Counted from the stretch's first letter, positions 7,048 to 12,887 are shown. The stretch: DNA of 13,472 bases from Selenomonadaceae bacterium (GCA_016280345.1 JAEEGN010000233.1:1-13472), one strand, 5' to 3'. Made by a program: numbers and translations. Notes: a model not told the origin generated them from the letters alone.

Positions 7048-7302
7048 TCACATCTGTGTCGCTTCCGGCAGCGCCGAGTCCAGCGAGGCGTTGTATTCCT
7101 GCGCCCACTTGTAGCCGAGGAAAGCGCCGATGGCGTCAGCGATGAAGCTGAAGGTCGCCGTCCCCAGCGCCATGTTCAGCACGACAGCAACGACACACAG
7201 CCCGATTCCGGTGATGAGCCCTTTCTTCACACCGCCCGAGTAAATGAGGCCGATGAGGAAGAGCCCGAGTACCGCGCCCACGATAGGATTCTTTTTCTGC
7301 AT
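7048..7302 (-). CDS. Small two-to-three-segment membrane protein, unknown
   Basis: I place the start at the ATG at 7300-7302, giving 84 residues. A TTG nine bases earlier would be only 1 nt from the AAAGGAG ribosome site (7319-7313), while the ATG is 10 nt away. The sequence begins MQKKNPIVGAVLGLFLIGLIY, then GGVKKGLITGIGLCVVAVVLN and TATFSFIADAIGAFLGYKWAQEYN. These are Gly-rich membrane helices (about 5-21, 28-44 and perhaps 51-66) with an acidic tail. The family is not recognised. A promoter at 7352-7380 and the shared operator tie its control to that of the secreted paralog at 7583. It has its own terminator, so it is monocistronic. Confidence 0.72.
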   Translation of the reverse strand: MQKKNPIVGAVLGLFLIGLIYSGGVKKGLITGIGLCVVAVVLNMALGTATFSFIADAIGAFLGYKWAQEYNASLDSALPEATQM

Positions 7303-7312
7303 TTTGACCAAA

Positions 7313-7342
7313 CTCCTTTCAAATTGTCCGGGCTTTTGCCCG
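7313..7342 (-). promoter_or_regulatory. 5' leader hairpin and ribosome site of the small membrane protein gene
   Basis: On the minus strand CGGGC-AAAA-GCCCG (7342 down to 7329) is followed by GACAATTTG and AAAGGAG (7319-7313). From the -10 box at 7352-7357 transcription should start near 7345, which puts this stem at the very 5' end of the mRNA, where it could protect it. CCGGACAATT and AAAGGAG are shared with the leader at 3391-3423. Confidence 0.55.
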
Positions 7343-7351
7343 CTTCCTGAT

Positions 7352-7380
7352 ACAATAGCGCAAAAAAGCGCGCTTGTCTA
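7352..7380 (-). promoter_or_regulatory. Leftward sigma70-type promoter
   Basis: On the minus strand TAGACA (7380-7375) and TATTGT (7357-7352) are 17 nt apart. The spacer contains GCGC-AAAAAA-GCGC. The -35 box is 10 nt from the leftward-facing repeat ending at 7391. Confidence 0.6.
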
Positions 7381-7390
7381 TAGCAAAAGT

Positions 7391-7459
7391 GTGAATGGTA
7401 GTATTTTGGGGACGAATGGTATTTTTTTAACCATTCGTCCCCAAAATACTACCATTCGT
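7391..7459. promoter_or_regulatory. Divergent double operator: two outward-facing direct-repeat pairs (28-bp perfect palindrome)
   Basis: ACCATTCGT occurs rightward at 7430-7438 and 7451-7459, start to start 21 bp. Leftward it occurs at 7420-7412, and as ACCATTCAC at 7399-7391, again 21 bp apart. Together they form a perfect 28-bp inverted repeat (7393-7420 with 7430-7457) around ATTTTTTTA. Each outer repeat is 10 nt from a -35 box (7380 leftward, 7470 rightward). Direct 9-bp repeats with 12-bp spacers next to a -35 are the layout known for LytTR regulators. ACCATTCGT fits the LytTR consensus [TA][AC][CA]GTTN[AG][TG], as I recall it, at all positions but the fourth. The palindrome and spacings are seen; the binding protein is inferred. 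Confidence 0.75.
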
Positions 7460-7469
7460 CCCCAAAACC

Positions 7470-7497
7470 TTGCAATCGAAAAAAAATATGCTATACT
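7470..7497 (+). promoter_or_regulatory. Rightward extended -10 promoter of the secreted paralogs
   Basis: TTGCAA (7470-7475) and TATACT (7492-7497) are 16 nt apart, and TGC directly before the -10 box makes an extended -10. Transcription should start near 7504. The -35 box lies 10 nt after the last operator repeat. Confidence 0.75.
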
Positions 7498-7507
7498 TCT
7501 ACCAGAT

Positions 7508-7531
7508 GCGGAGCATGAGGAAATGTTCCGC
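7508..7531 (+). promoter_or_regulatory. 5'-end mRNA hairpin
   Basis: GCGGAGCAT (7508-7516), a GAGGAA loop and ATGTTCCGC (7523-7531) form a 9-bp stem with one G-U pair, starting about 4 nt after the predicted transcription start. The position suggests mRNA 5' protection. The ribosome site GGAGG (7569-7573) is outside the stem. Confidence 0.5.
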
Positions 7532-7582
7532 CGGAGCGGATGGGTACACATCGCTCAAGACAATTTATGGAGGCGTATATTC

Positions 7583-7939
7583 ATGCAGAAAATCAAGTCG
7601 TTCAAGGTATTCTTCCTGGCCGCTCTCTTCGTCATGGCTTTTGCCAGCGTCGCGTTCGCCGGCCCGCAGGACTTCACGCTGGTCAACAACACCGGCTACA
7701 CCATCTTCAAGGTCAACGTCAGTGCCGCCAGCACCAACAGCTGGGAAGAGGATATCCTCGGTTCTACGGTTCTCATGAACGGTGAGTCCATGAACGTCAC
7801 GTTCAACGTCGGCAACCAGCAGTATTGGGACATTCAGGCCATCTTCGAGGATGGCAGCGGCATCGCCTGGTACAACATCGATCTCCTGAGCGTCGCCCGC
7901 GTCACCCTGAACAACGACGGCACCGCTACCCTGCAGTAA
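7583..7939 (+). CDS. Small secreted protein, first of two tandem paralogs
   Basis: I place the start at the ATG at 7583-7585, 9 nt after GGAGG (7569-7573). The same frame is open further upstream, but that would cross the promoter. The 118-residue product has a clear signal peptide (MQKIKSFKVFFLAALFVMAFASVAFA, cut after Ala26) and a 92-residue mature part beginning GPQDFTLVNNTGYTIFKVNVS and ending NIDLLSVARVTLNNDGTATLQ. The alternating pattern, with conserved Trp/Tyr (QQYWDIQ, AWYNIDL) and N-G turns, suggests a small beta-sandwich. There is no Cys. I recall similar short NNTG-containing secreted domains in other bacteria, but no function is assigned. The gene sits behind a strong promoter and 5' hairpin, so it is probably well expressed. 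The mature part is about 60% identical to the next gene's product by hand count. Confidence 0.85.
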   Translation: MQKIKSFKVFFLAALFVMAFASVAFAGPQDFTLVNNTGYTIFKVNVSAASTNSWEEDILGSTVLMNGESMNVTFNVGNQQYWDIQAIFEDGSGIAWYNIDLLSVARVTLNNDGTATLQ

Positions 7940-7948
7940 TCTTCCCGG

Positions 7949-7980
7949 AAAGCGGGGGCGTGTACCCGTCCTCCGCTTTT
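7949..7980 (+). terminator. Terminator-like hairpin between the paralogs
   Basis: AAAGCGG (7949-7955) pairs with CCGCTTT (7973-7979) and ends in TTTT ATC. The T run is short, so partial read-through into the second paralog is likely. No clear promoter is visible between 7981 and 8026. Confidence 0.55.
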
Positions 7981-8026
7981 ATCAGTTCATGCCAACCATT
8001 AAAACTAAATCATGGAGGTTATTATC

Positions 8027-8383
8027 ATGCAGAAAATCAAATCGTTCAAGGTATTCTTCCTGGCCGCTCTCTTCGTCATGGCGTTTGCCAGCGTCGCGTT
8101 CGCCGGCGCGCAGGACTTCGTCCTCGTGAACAACACCGGTCATCCCATCTATTATGTCAACGTCAGCCCGCACAGCTCCGACAACTGGCAGAACGACGTC
8201 CTCGGCTCCCAGATTCTCGGCAACGGTCAGTATGTCACGGTGATGTTCCCCACCAACGGCGTCCAGTACTGGGATCTCCAGGCGGTCTTTGAGGACAACA
8301 GCAGCCTTGCCTGGTACAACATCGATCTTCTGAGCGTCGCCCAGATCACGCTGAACGGCGACGGCACGGCCAACTTCCAGTAA
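8027..8383 (+). CDS. Small secreted protein, second tandem paralog
   Basis: The start is the ATG at 8027-8029, 8 nt after GGAGG (8014-8018). An earlier in-frame ATG at 8012 overlaps this ribosome site and would add five residues before the signal peptide, so I reject it. The 118-residue product has exactly the length of the first paralog, and its 26-residue signal peptide is identical. The mature part (GAQDFVLVNNTGHPIYYVNVS to ITLNGDGTANFQ) keeps NNTG, NVS, the W-x-x-D-x-L-G-S region, QYWD-x-Q, FED and AWYNIDLLSVA. Differences concentrate in the middle loops (residues about 48-56 and 75-80). Duplication followed by divergence of the exposed loops is the simplest reading. Secretion across the inner membrane is expected; the final location is unknown. 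Confidence 0.87.
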   Translation: MQKIKSFKVFFLAALFVMAFASVAFAGAQDFVLVNNTGHPIYYVNVSPHSSDNWQNDVLGSQILGNGQYVTVMFPTNGVQYWDLQAVFEDNSSLAWYNIDLLSVAQITLNGDGTANFQ

Positions 8384-8426
8384 GACGGCAGTTTCCGGTT
8401 TTCCTGATTCCTTATAACAGAACGAC

Positions 8427-8454
8427 CCCCGCCGGTATGTACCTGCTGGCGGGG
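8427..8454 (+). terminator. Rho-independent terminator after the second paralog
   Basis: CCCCGCC (8427-8433) pairs with GGCGGGG (8448-8454), with an inner GGTA/TACC stem. The T-rich ATTCGATTTATT follows. It separates the paralogs from the AIM24 gene. Confidence 0.65.
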
Positions 8455-8501
8455 ATTCGATTTATTATGGAATAACGTAAAGCTATTGAGGAGGTTCATC
8501 A

Positions 8502-9185
8502 ATGGAATACAAGATTCTTTACCCGGAAGCGTTTCCGATTGTCGAGCTCCAGCTGCAGCAGGGCGAGTCCCTGAAAGCCGAGTCCGACGCTATGATTGCC
8601 ATGTCCCCCCCCGTCGACGTCGAGGGCAAACAGGAGGGCGGCTTCTTCAAGGGCCTGATGCGGTCAGTCCTCACCAACGAAAGTTTCTTCCTGCAGAGCC
8701 TGACGGCGAAGCGCGGCCCCGGCACGGTGCTGTTCGGCCACGCACTGCCCGGCGGCATCGCGGACGTAACCCTCGACGGCTCTCACGGTCTTGCCGTGCA
8801 GAAGTCGGGCTTCCTCGCGGCCACGGAGGGCATCACCGTCGATACGAAAACGCAGGACCTCACCAAAGGGCTGTTTTCGGGGGAGGGCTTCTTCGTCCTG
8901 AACATGACCGGCCGCGGGACGGTATTCGTGTCCAGCTACGGCGTGATCCACCCGCTGAAGATCGAGGCCGGGCAGGAAGTCATCATCGACAACGGCCATC
9001 TGGTCGCCTGGCCGGACACGATGGAATACGAAATCGAGAAAGCGTCCAGCGGCTGGTTCTCGAGCCTGACCTCGGGCGAAGGGCTCGTCTGCCGCTTCCG
9101 CGGCCCCGGCACGGTGCTGATCCAGACGCGCAATCCCAACGGCTTCGAGAGCTGGATCCGCTCGATGTTCCCCACGAAGAGCTGA
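8502..9185 (+). CDS. AIM24 / TIGR00266 family protein
   Basis: The 227-residue protein begins MEYKILYPEAFPIVELQLQQGESLKAESDAMIAMSPPVDVEGK, the usual opening of TIGR00266/AIM24 proteins. GGFFKGLMRSVLTNESFFLQSLTAKRGPGTVLF and, later, FVSSYGVIHPLKIEAGQEVIIDNGHLVAWPDTMEYEIEK follow, then GEGLVCRFRGPGTVLIQTRNPNGFESW. The length and the repeated RGPGTV(L)-type strands fit the family's beta-helical trimer fold. Its name comes from a yeast mitochondrial protein; the bacterial function is not established. No signal peptide is seen, so it is cytoplasmic. GAGGAGG lies 7 nt before the ATG. The gene is flanked by terminators on both sides and is probably monocistronic, though no clear promoter is seen in the 47-bp gap before it. 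Confidence 0.9.
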   Translation: MEYKILYPEAFPIVELQLQQGESLKAESDAMIAMSPPVDVEGKQEGGFFKGLMRSVLTNESFFLQSLTAKRGPGTVLFGHALPGGIADVTLDGSHGLAVQKSGFLAATEGITVDTKTQDLTKGLFSGEGFFVLNMTGRGTVFVSSYGVIHPLKIEAGQEVIIDNGHLVAWPDTMEYEIEKASSGWFSSLTSGEGLVCRFRGPGTVLIQTRNPNGFESWIRSMFPTKS

Positions 9186-9233
9186 TATCGTCCCGCGAAT
9201 GATGGCAGGCATCAGGGACAGGGTTTAATCGCT

Positions 9234-9290
9234 GAATCCTGTGGAGGGGGAGGGACTTCCCCCGGGCAGTGCCACAGGATTCTCCTTTTT
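9234..9290 (+). terminator. Strong rho-independent terminator after the AIM24 gene
   Basis: GAATCCTGTGG (9234-9244) pairs with CCACAGGATTC (9272-9282), an 11-bp stem. It encloses a second stem GGGGGA/TCCCCC (9246-9251 with 9258-9263). TCCTTTTTG follows, with T5 at 9286-9290. Confidence 0.85.
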
Positions 9291-9378
9291 GCCTCCTTGA
9301 TGCAGGAATTCTATCCGTTGCCGGTATCCATGCCGGTAAACTTCCTGACGGAAAAAACAATCAGAGAGGAAGTCGTCT

Positions 9379-10749
9379 ATGGGCGCAAAGCCTTCCCGCA
9401 AGCAAGAACCGCCCCTCGTTTCCGCCCGCGATTCACGGCGCCGCGCCATCACCGCCGACGGGAACGGCGGCCTTCCCGCCGCGCGGGATCCGGCCTTCGC
9501 CGGGGCGGAGGCGGCGGCAGCGGAAACAGCGGCGGCGAAGGACGAAACACCGCCAAAGAAATACGTCAGCTTCGCCCCCGGCCCCGTTGCCCTCGAATCC
9601 GGTCTTCCCGGCGTGAAGCTGGACTTCAACTACGGGGCGCGGGTGCTGATTCCCGAGGGCGACTACCATGTGCGGCTCACCGACCTGGACACCAGCTCCA
9701 TCCTGTACGACGCCGACGCTTCCGGGGCCCTCGTCACCAGCACCAAGAAATACTACATCCATTTCCGGGTGGAGATCTGGAAGGACGGGCAGCCGGCCCT
9801 CACCCACGACCTGAACCTTCGGGGGAAAAACGTGCATATCCGTTACCCCGTGGGGACGCTGGGGGACATTCTCGCCTGGTTCCCCTACGCCGAGGAATTC
9901 CGAAAAAAGCACGGCTGCCGCGTCTATTGCTCCATGAGCGGGAAAATCGCCGCCCTGCTCCGCCCCGCCTATCCGAAAATCCGGTTCATCGCCCCGGGGA
10001 CGGAGCCGGAGAATTGCTACGCCACCTATTACATGGGCATCTTCTTCCCCGCCGACGACCGCTTCCACCAGCCCACGGATTTCCGCGTCATCGGCTTGCA
10101 GCTCAATATCCCCTATATCCTCGGCCTGGAGGTGGCAGAGCGGCGCCCCCTTCTCACGCCGTCAAAAAAACGGCCCATCGCCGAGCCGTACGTCTGCATC
10201 GCGGCTCAGGCCACGAGCCAGGCGAAGTATTGGAACAATCCGCGGGGCTGGATCGAGACGATCGATTTCCTGAAAGCGCTGGGCTACCGGGTGCTCTGCA
10301 TCGACAAGGAGAAATGCCACGGCTCCGGACGCCACTGGAACACGATTCCCTACGGCGCGGAGGACTTCACCGGCGACCGCCCCTTGCAGGAGCGGGTGGA
10401 TTTCCTCGGCCACGCGGACTTCTTCGTGGGACTGTCCAGCGGCCTCTCGTGGCTGGCGTGGGGCGCGGGCGTTCCCGTGGTGATGATCTCCGGCTTCACG
10501 CTGCCCCACAACGAGTTCCACACCCCCTACCGGGTCATCAATTTCCACGTCTGCAACGGCTGCTGGACGGACAGCAGCGAGGAATTCGTCCACGCCGATT
10601 TCGGCTGGTGCCCCCGACACGAAAACACGGAGCGGGAATTCGAGTGTACCCGCTATATCAGTTCCGGACAAGTCTGCCAGACCATCGCACGGCTGATGGA
10701 GGACTACGGGCTGAACCCGGAGATGGGCCACAGGAAAAAAGGGAAATAG
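9379..10749 (+). CDS. Autotransporter strand-loop-strand O-heptosyltransferase (BAHT/TibC type), copy 1
   Basis: The 456-residue protein matches the family that transfers heptose from ADP-heptose to Ser/Thr in autotransporter passengers (Aah, TibC, BAHT). After an Ala-rich N-terminal extension (1-58) comes a beta-rich part (YVSFAPGPV, LDFNYGARVLIPEGDYHVRL), then GTLGDILAWFPYAEEFRKKHGC (159-180). The GT-B C-terminal half has PYVCIAAQATSQAKYWNNPRGW (270-291) and a GAEDFTGDRPL to GLSWLAWGAGVPVVM block (326-369). Four cysteines, C392 and C395 (CNGC), C411 and C423, correspond to the iron-binding cysteines of TibC. AGAGGA stands 8 nt before the ATG. A frame-shifted open frame runs alongside but has no family features. 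It lies upstream of a second copy and of the probable substrate gene. ADP-heptose synthesis genes are not in the window. Confidence 0.92.
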   Translation: MGAKPSRKQEPPLVSARDSRRRAITADGNGGLPAARDPAFAGAEAAAAETAAAKDETPPKKYVSFAPGPVALESGLPGVKLDFNYGARVLIPEGDYHVRLTDLDTSSILYDADASGALVTSTKKYYIHFRVEIWKDGQPALTHDLNLRGKNVHIRYPVGTLGDILAWFPYAEEFRKKHGCRVYCSMSGKIAALLRPAYPKIRFIAPGTEPENCYATYYMGIFFPADDRFHQPTDFRVIGLQLNIPYILGLEVAERRPLLTPSKKRPIAEPYVCIAAQATSQAKYWNNPRGWIETIDFLKALGYRVLCIDKEKCHGSGRHWNTIPYGAEDFTGDRPLQERVDFLGHADFFVGLSSGLSWLAWGAGVPVVMISGFTLPHNEFHTPYRVINFHVCNGCWTDSSEEFVHADFGWCPRHENTEREFECTRYISSGQVCQTIARLMEDYGLNPEMGHRKKGK

Positions 10750-10815
10750 CTTTTCTGTCTGGGGCGGGGGGGAGAAACGTGCCCGTGGCGCGTGGCGGGC
10801 GGCGCTCGTTACCTT

Positions 10816-10874
10816 GCCCTCCCCTTCAGGAGCGCGACAGTCCAGTGGACTGTCACGGCGGAGCGGTGGGTGAG
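10816..10874 (+). repeat. Structured interspersed repeat, copy A (forward)
   Basis: The copy has a degraded first hairpin (GCCCTCCCCTTCAGG, lacking GGGG), the palindrome GACAGTCCAGTGGACTGTC (10836-10854) and the tail GGCGGAGCGGTGGGTGAG. It is followed after 3 nt by copy B in the same direction. Upstream, 10750-10815 holds GC-rich sequence with ACGTGCC-CGT-GGCGCGT (10778-10794), perhaps a worn additional copy of the palindrome, and no gene. Confidence 0.8.
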
Positions 10875-10877
10875 AAT

Positions 10878-10944
10878 GCCCTCCCCTTTAGGGGAGGAGC
10901 GCGACAGTCCAGTGAACTGTCGCGGCGGAGCGGTGGGTGAGGTT
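10878..10944 (+). repeat. Structured interspersed repeat, copy B (forward)
   Basis: First hairpin CCTCCCC-TTTA-GGGGAGG, then the palindrome GACAGTCCAGTGAACTGTC (10903-10921, one G-to-A change in the core), then GGCGGAGCGGTGGGTGAGGTT. It faces copy C across a 37-nt loop (10945-10981). Confidence 0.85.
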
Positions 10945-10982
10945 CACTGACTTTCGCTTTGCGTAAATCGTCATGCTGTGGA

Positions 10983-11032
10983 ACCTCATCCGGCTCGCTT
11001 CGCTTGCCACCTTCCCCTAAAGGGGAAGGCTT
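10983..11032 (-). repeat. Structured interspersed repeat, copy C (reverse, short)
   Basis: Read on the minus strand: AAGCCTTCCCC-TTTA-GGGGAAGG, then GGCAAGCGAAGCGAGCC and the tail CGGATGAGGT. The CCAGTGG palindrome is missing; the third stem and tail are intact. Confidence 0.8.
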
Positions 11033-11033
11033 T

Positions 11034-11103
11034 TCATCCGTCAGCCCTTCGCTCGCTCGTAATATGCCACTGGCATATTACGCCCCCTCAGGGGGAAGGC
11101 TTT
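11034..11103 (-). repeat. Structured interspersed repeat, copy D (reverse)
   Basis: Read on the minus strand: GCCTTCCCCCTGAGGGGG, then a 25-nt perfect palindrome (11082-11058) with ATGCCAGTGGCAT at its centre, then AGCGAGCGAAGGGCT and GACGGATGA. The core CCAGTGG is as in other copies, but the arms are A/T-rich here. It ends 13 nt before the ribosome site of the second heptosyltransferase. Confidence 0.82.
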
Positions 11104-11128
11104 GGAGGTTTTCACAGGAGGTGACAGC

Positions 11129-12463
11129 ATGGGAGAAAATCAAGCGCCCAATCAAGCGCTCGAAAAAGCGCCTAATCAAGCGCTCGGGAAAGCGCCCGGG
11201 AAAGCGCCCGGGAAAGCGCTCGAAAAAGCGCCCGGGAAAGAGCCCTATATGACCTTCGATCCGCCCCCGACATTGACGCAGGCGACGCCTGTCGAGGGGC
11301 TGCGGTTTGATTTCAATATGGGGCTGCGGGTATCGGTGCCGGAGGGCAATTACCGGGTGCGGTTCATCGACCGGGACGCGGCGCTGACGGTTTACGACGC
11401 GAAGGCTTCCGGGGTAGTCGCCAGCAGCACGAAGCGGTATTTCGTGAATTTCCGCCTGGAGGTCTGTGAGACGCCGACGGAGGAGGAGCAGAAGAAGCGC
11501 CGGGACAAGGACGAGCCGCCTTTGGCGGAGAAGCTGATCTTTGCCCACGATTACGACGCGCGGGGAAAGAAGGTGCTGATGAAGTTCGCCGGGGCGGCCA
11601 TGGGCGACCTTCTGGCGTTCTTCCCCTACGCCGAGGCCTTCCGCGCGAAGCACGGCTGCGAGGTTTACGCGTGGATGGACGCCCGGTATATCGAAATCCT
11701 GCGGGCGGGCTACCCGGAAATCCATTTCCTCGCCCCGGAGGACGCGCGGCCCGACAATCTCTACGCCACCTACTATATCGGCCTCTTCGCCCCCTGGGAC
11801 GACCGGAATCTCCAGCCCGCGGACTGGCGCGTGGTGGGGCTGCAGGCCCACGCCGCCTATCTTCTCGGCGTGGAGCCGAAAGAGACGCGGCCCCGGCTCC
11901 TGCCCTCCCCCGACGCGGAAAAGATTCGCCCGAAGGAGCCCTACGTCTGCATCGCCACGCAGGCCACGGCCCAGTGCAAATACTGGAACAACGCCCAAGG
12001 TTGGATGGACACGGCGGCGTACCTCAAAGAGCTGGGCTACCGGGTGCTCTGCGTGGACCGGGAGCGGGTAACGGTGAACGGGATTTACGGCAACGCGATC
12101 CCCTACGGGGCCGAGGACTTCACCGGCGACCGACCGTTGCCGGAGCGCGTCGATCTGATCTCCGGCGCGGCCTTCTTCGTCGGGCTGGCCAGCGGCCTCT
12201 CGTGGCTGGCCTGGGGCGCGGGCGTTCCCGTGGTGATGATCGCGGGCTTCACCGCGCCGGGGACGGAGTTCTCCACGCCCTATCGGGTGCAGCAGTTCCA
12301 CACCTGCCACAGTTGCGGCAACGACCAGCGGAACGAGCACAAATACGAGGACTTCGGCGCCTGCCCCCACCATCGGGGCACGGACCGGGAATTCGAGTGC
12401 ACCCGCTGCATCGCGCCGGAGTTCGTGAAAAAAACCATCGACCGGCTGCGGGCGGATAGATAG
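11129..12463 (+). CDS. Autotransporter strand-loop-strand O-heptosyltransferase (BAHT/TibC type), copy 2
   Basis: I choose the ATG at 11129-11131 (444 residues). AGGAGGTGA (11116-11124), a near-perfect anti-16S match, sits just before it, while an upstream in-frame TTG at 11102 has no ribosome site. The N-terminus is a low-complexity K-A-P/L-G repeat (5-38) encoded by a 12-bp tandem repeat. The body parallels copy 1: FDFNMGLRVSVPEGNYRVRF (60-79), GDLLAFFPYAEAFRAKHGCEVY, PYVCIATQATAQCKYWNNAQGW (271-292), and GAEDFTGDRPL to GLSWLAWGAGVPVVM (327-370). The iron-site cysteines are C393 and C396 (CHSC), C412 and C424. An acidic/basic insert (114-132, PTEEEQKKRRDKDEPPLAE) is absent in copy 1. The role would be O-heptosylation of the autotransporter starting at 13088, with or instead of copy 1. 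Confidence 0.92.
   Translation: MGENQAPNQALEKAPNQALGKAPGKAPGKALEKAPGKEPYMTFDPPPTLTQATPVEGLRFDFNMGLRVSVPEGNYRVRFIDRDAALTVYDAKASGVVASSTKRYFVNFRLEVCETPTEEEQKKRRDKDEPPLAEKLIFAHDYDARGKKVLMKFAGAAMGDLLAFFPYAEAFRAKHGCEVYAWMDARYIEILRAGYPEIHFLAPEDARPDNLYATYYIGLFAPWDDRNLQPADWRVVGLQAHAAYLLGVEPKETRPRLLPSPDAEKIRPKEPYVCIATQATAQCKYWNNAQGWMDTAAYLKELGYRVLCVDRERVTVNGIYGNAIPYGAEDFTGDRPLPERVDLISGAAFFVGLASGLSWLAWGAGVPVVMIAGFTAPGTEFSTPYRVQQFHTCHSCGNDQRNEHKYEDFGACPHHRGTDREFECTRCIAPEFVKKTIDRLRADR
11141..11245 (+). repeat. 12-bp in-frame tandem repeat in the second heptosyltransferase
   Basis: Eight full 12-bp units (consensus AAAGCGCYCGRR, first copies CAAGCGC) run from 11141 to 11236. A partial ninth (AAAGAGCCC) reaches 11245. 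Each unit codes for four residues such as KAPG, KALE or QAPN, so gain or loss of units keeps the frame. Two adjacent units (AAAGCGCCCGGG, 11189-11212) are identical. Confidence 0.85.
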
Positions 12464-12532
12464 CCTTCCCCTCCGGGGCGAAACGCGCCAGTGGCACGTT
12501 TCTTGGCGCGCGAAGCGCGACGGATGAGGTTT
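12463..12532 (+). repeat. Structured interspersed repeat, copy E (forward), overlapping a stop codon
   Basis: It begins at the last base of the TAG of the second heptosyltransferase. Parts in order: CCTTCCCC-TCC-GGGG, a 23-nt palindrome (12480-12502) with GCCAGTGGC at the centre and one C-A mismatch, a third stem CGCGC-GAA-GCGCG (12507-12519), and the tail CGGATGAGGTTT. Confidence 0.82.
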
Positions 12533-12570
12533 TGCAGCGTAACGGCTAACGTAAACGCAACGCCGCAAGG

Positions 12571-12602
12571 GACCTCACCCACCGCCTGCGGCGGAGGGGT
12601 CC
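12571..12602 (-). repeat. Structured interspersed repeat, copy E2 (reverse, short)
   Basis: Read on the minus strand: GGACCCCTCCGCC-GCA-GGCGGTGGGTGAGGTC, i.e. third stem and tail only. It faces copy E tail-to-tail over a 40-nt loop (12532-12571) that contains GCGTAACGGCTAACG. Confidence 0.65.
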
Positions 12603-12704
12603 TGCGGCGTAACGCCGAAGGCAAACGTATCATCGGTGGATGAGATCCACTATCTTAGCATTTACTATTACTCCGGCCATTAAATATCGCCATAACGCAC
12701 CCGT
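12603..12704. other. Non-coding spacer with small palindromes
   Basis: No gene is seen. CGGCG-TAA-CGCCG (12605-12617) and GTGGAT-GAG-ATCCAC (12636-12650) are short perfect hairpins. An A/T-rich stretch follows, containing ACTCCGGCCAT (12670-12680), which recurs inverted at 12878-12888. Confidence 0.5.
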
Positions 12705-12773
12705 GCCCTCCCCTCTGGGGCGAAACAGTCCAGTGGACTGTTTCGGGGACCGCTTTAGCGGTGGGTGAGGTTT
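12705..12773 (+). repeat. Structured interspersed repeat, copy F (forward)
   Basis: Parts in order: GCCCTCCCCTCTGGGG, a 25-nt perfect palindrome (12721-12745) with ACAGTCCAGTGGACTGT at its centre, a third stem ACCGC-TTTA-GCGGT (12749-12762), and the tail GGGTGAGGTTT. It faces copy G over a 40-nt loop with ACGTAA-CGC-TTACGT. Confidence 0.85.
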
Positions 12774-12811
12774 CCCCGACGTAACGCTTACGTCAGCCGT
12801 TACGCTTTCAA

Positions 12812-12859
12812 GACCTCATCCATCGGCTTCGCCGCTCCCCCTTCCCCAAAGGGGAAGGC
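12812..12859 (-). repeat. Structured interspersed repeat, copy G (reverse, short)
   Basis: Read on the minus strand: GCCTTCCCC-TTT-GGGGAAGG, then a stem CGGC-GAA-GCCG and the tail ATGGATGAGGTC. The CCAGTGG palindrome is missing, as in copies C and E2. Confidence 0.82.
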
Positions 12860-12887
12860 AAAATTTCGTGAATTTTGATGGCCGGAG

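Noticed and set aside
7303..7311. Start of the small membrane protein at a TTG giving three more residues
   Set aside because: The ribosome site would be only 1 nt from that TTG, while the ATG at 7300-7302 has a normal 10-nt spacing.
7393..7457. The 28-bp palindrome as a transcription terminator
   Set aside because: Both promoters point away from it, no T run follows either arm outward, and no gene ends beside it. An operator fits its place better.
9297..10940. Long plus-strand frame overlapping the first heptosyltransferase in another phase
   Set aside because: It is Arg/Pro-rich without domain features and is longer only because stop codons are rare in GC-rich DNA. The in-phase protein carries all family motifs.
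11078..12568. Long open frame on the minus strand opposite the second heptosyltransferase
   Set aside because: It is antisense to a well-supported family member and is Arg/Pro/His-rich, with its ends inside repeat elements. It is a codon-bias shadow.
10816..12859. CRISPR array
   Set aside because: The repeats vary in length and orientation, are spaced irregularly and include hairpins with changing arms. There are no uniform spacers and no cas genes.
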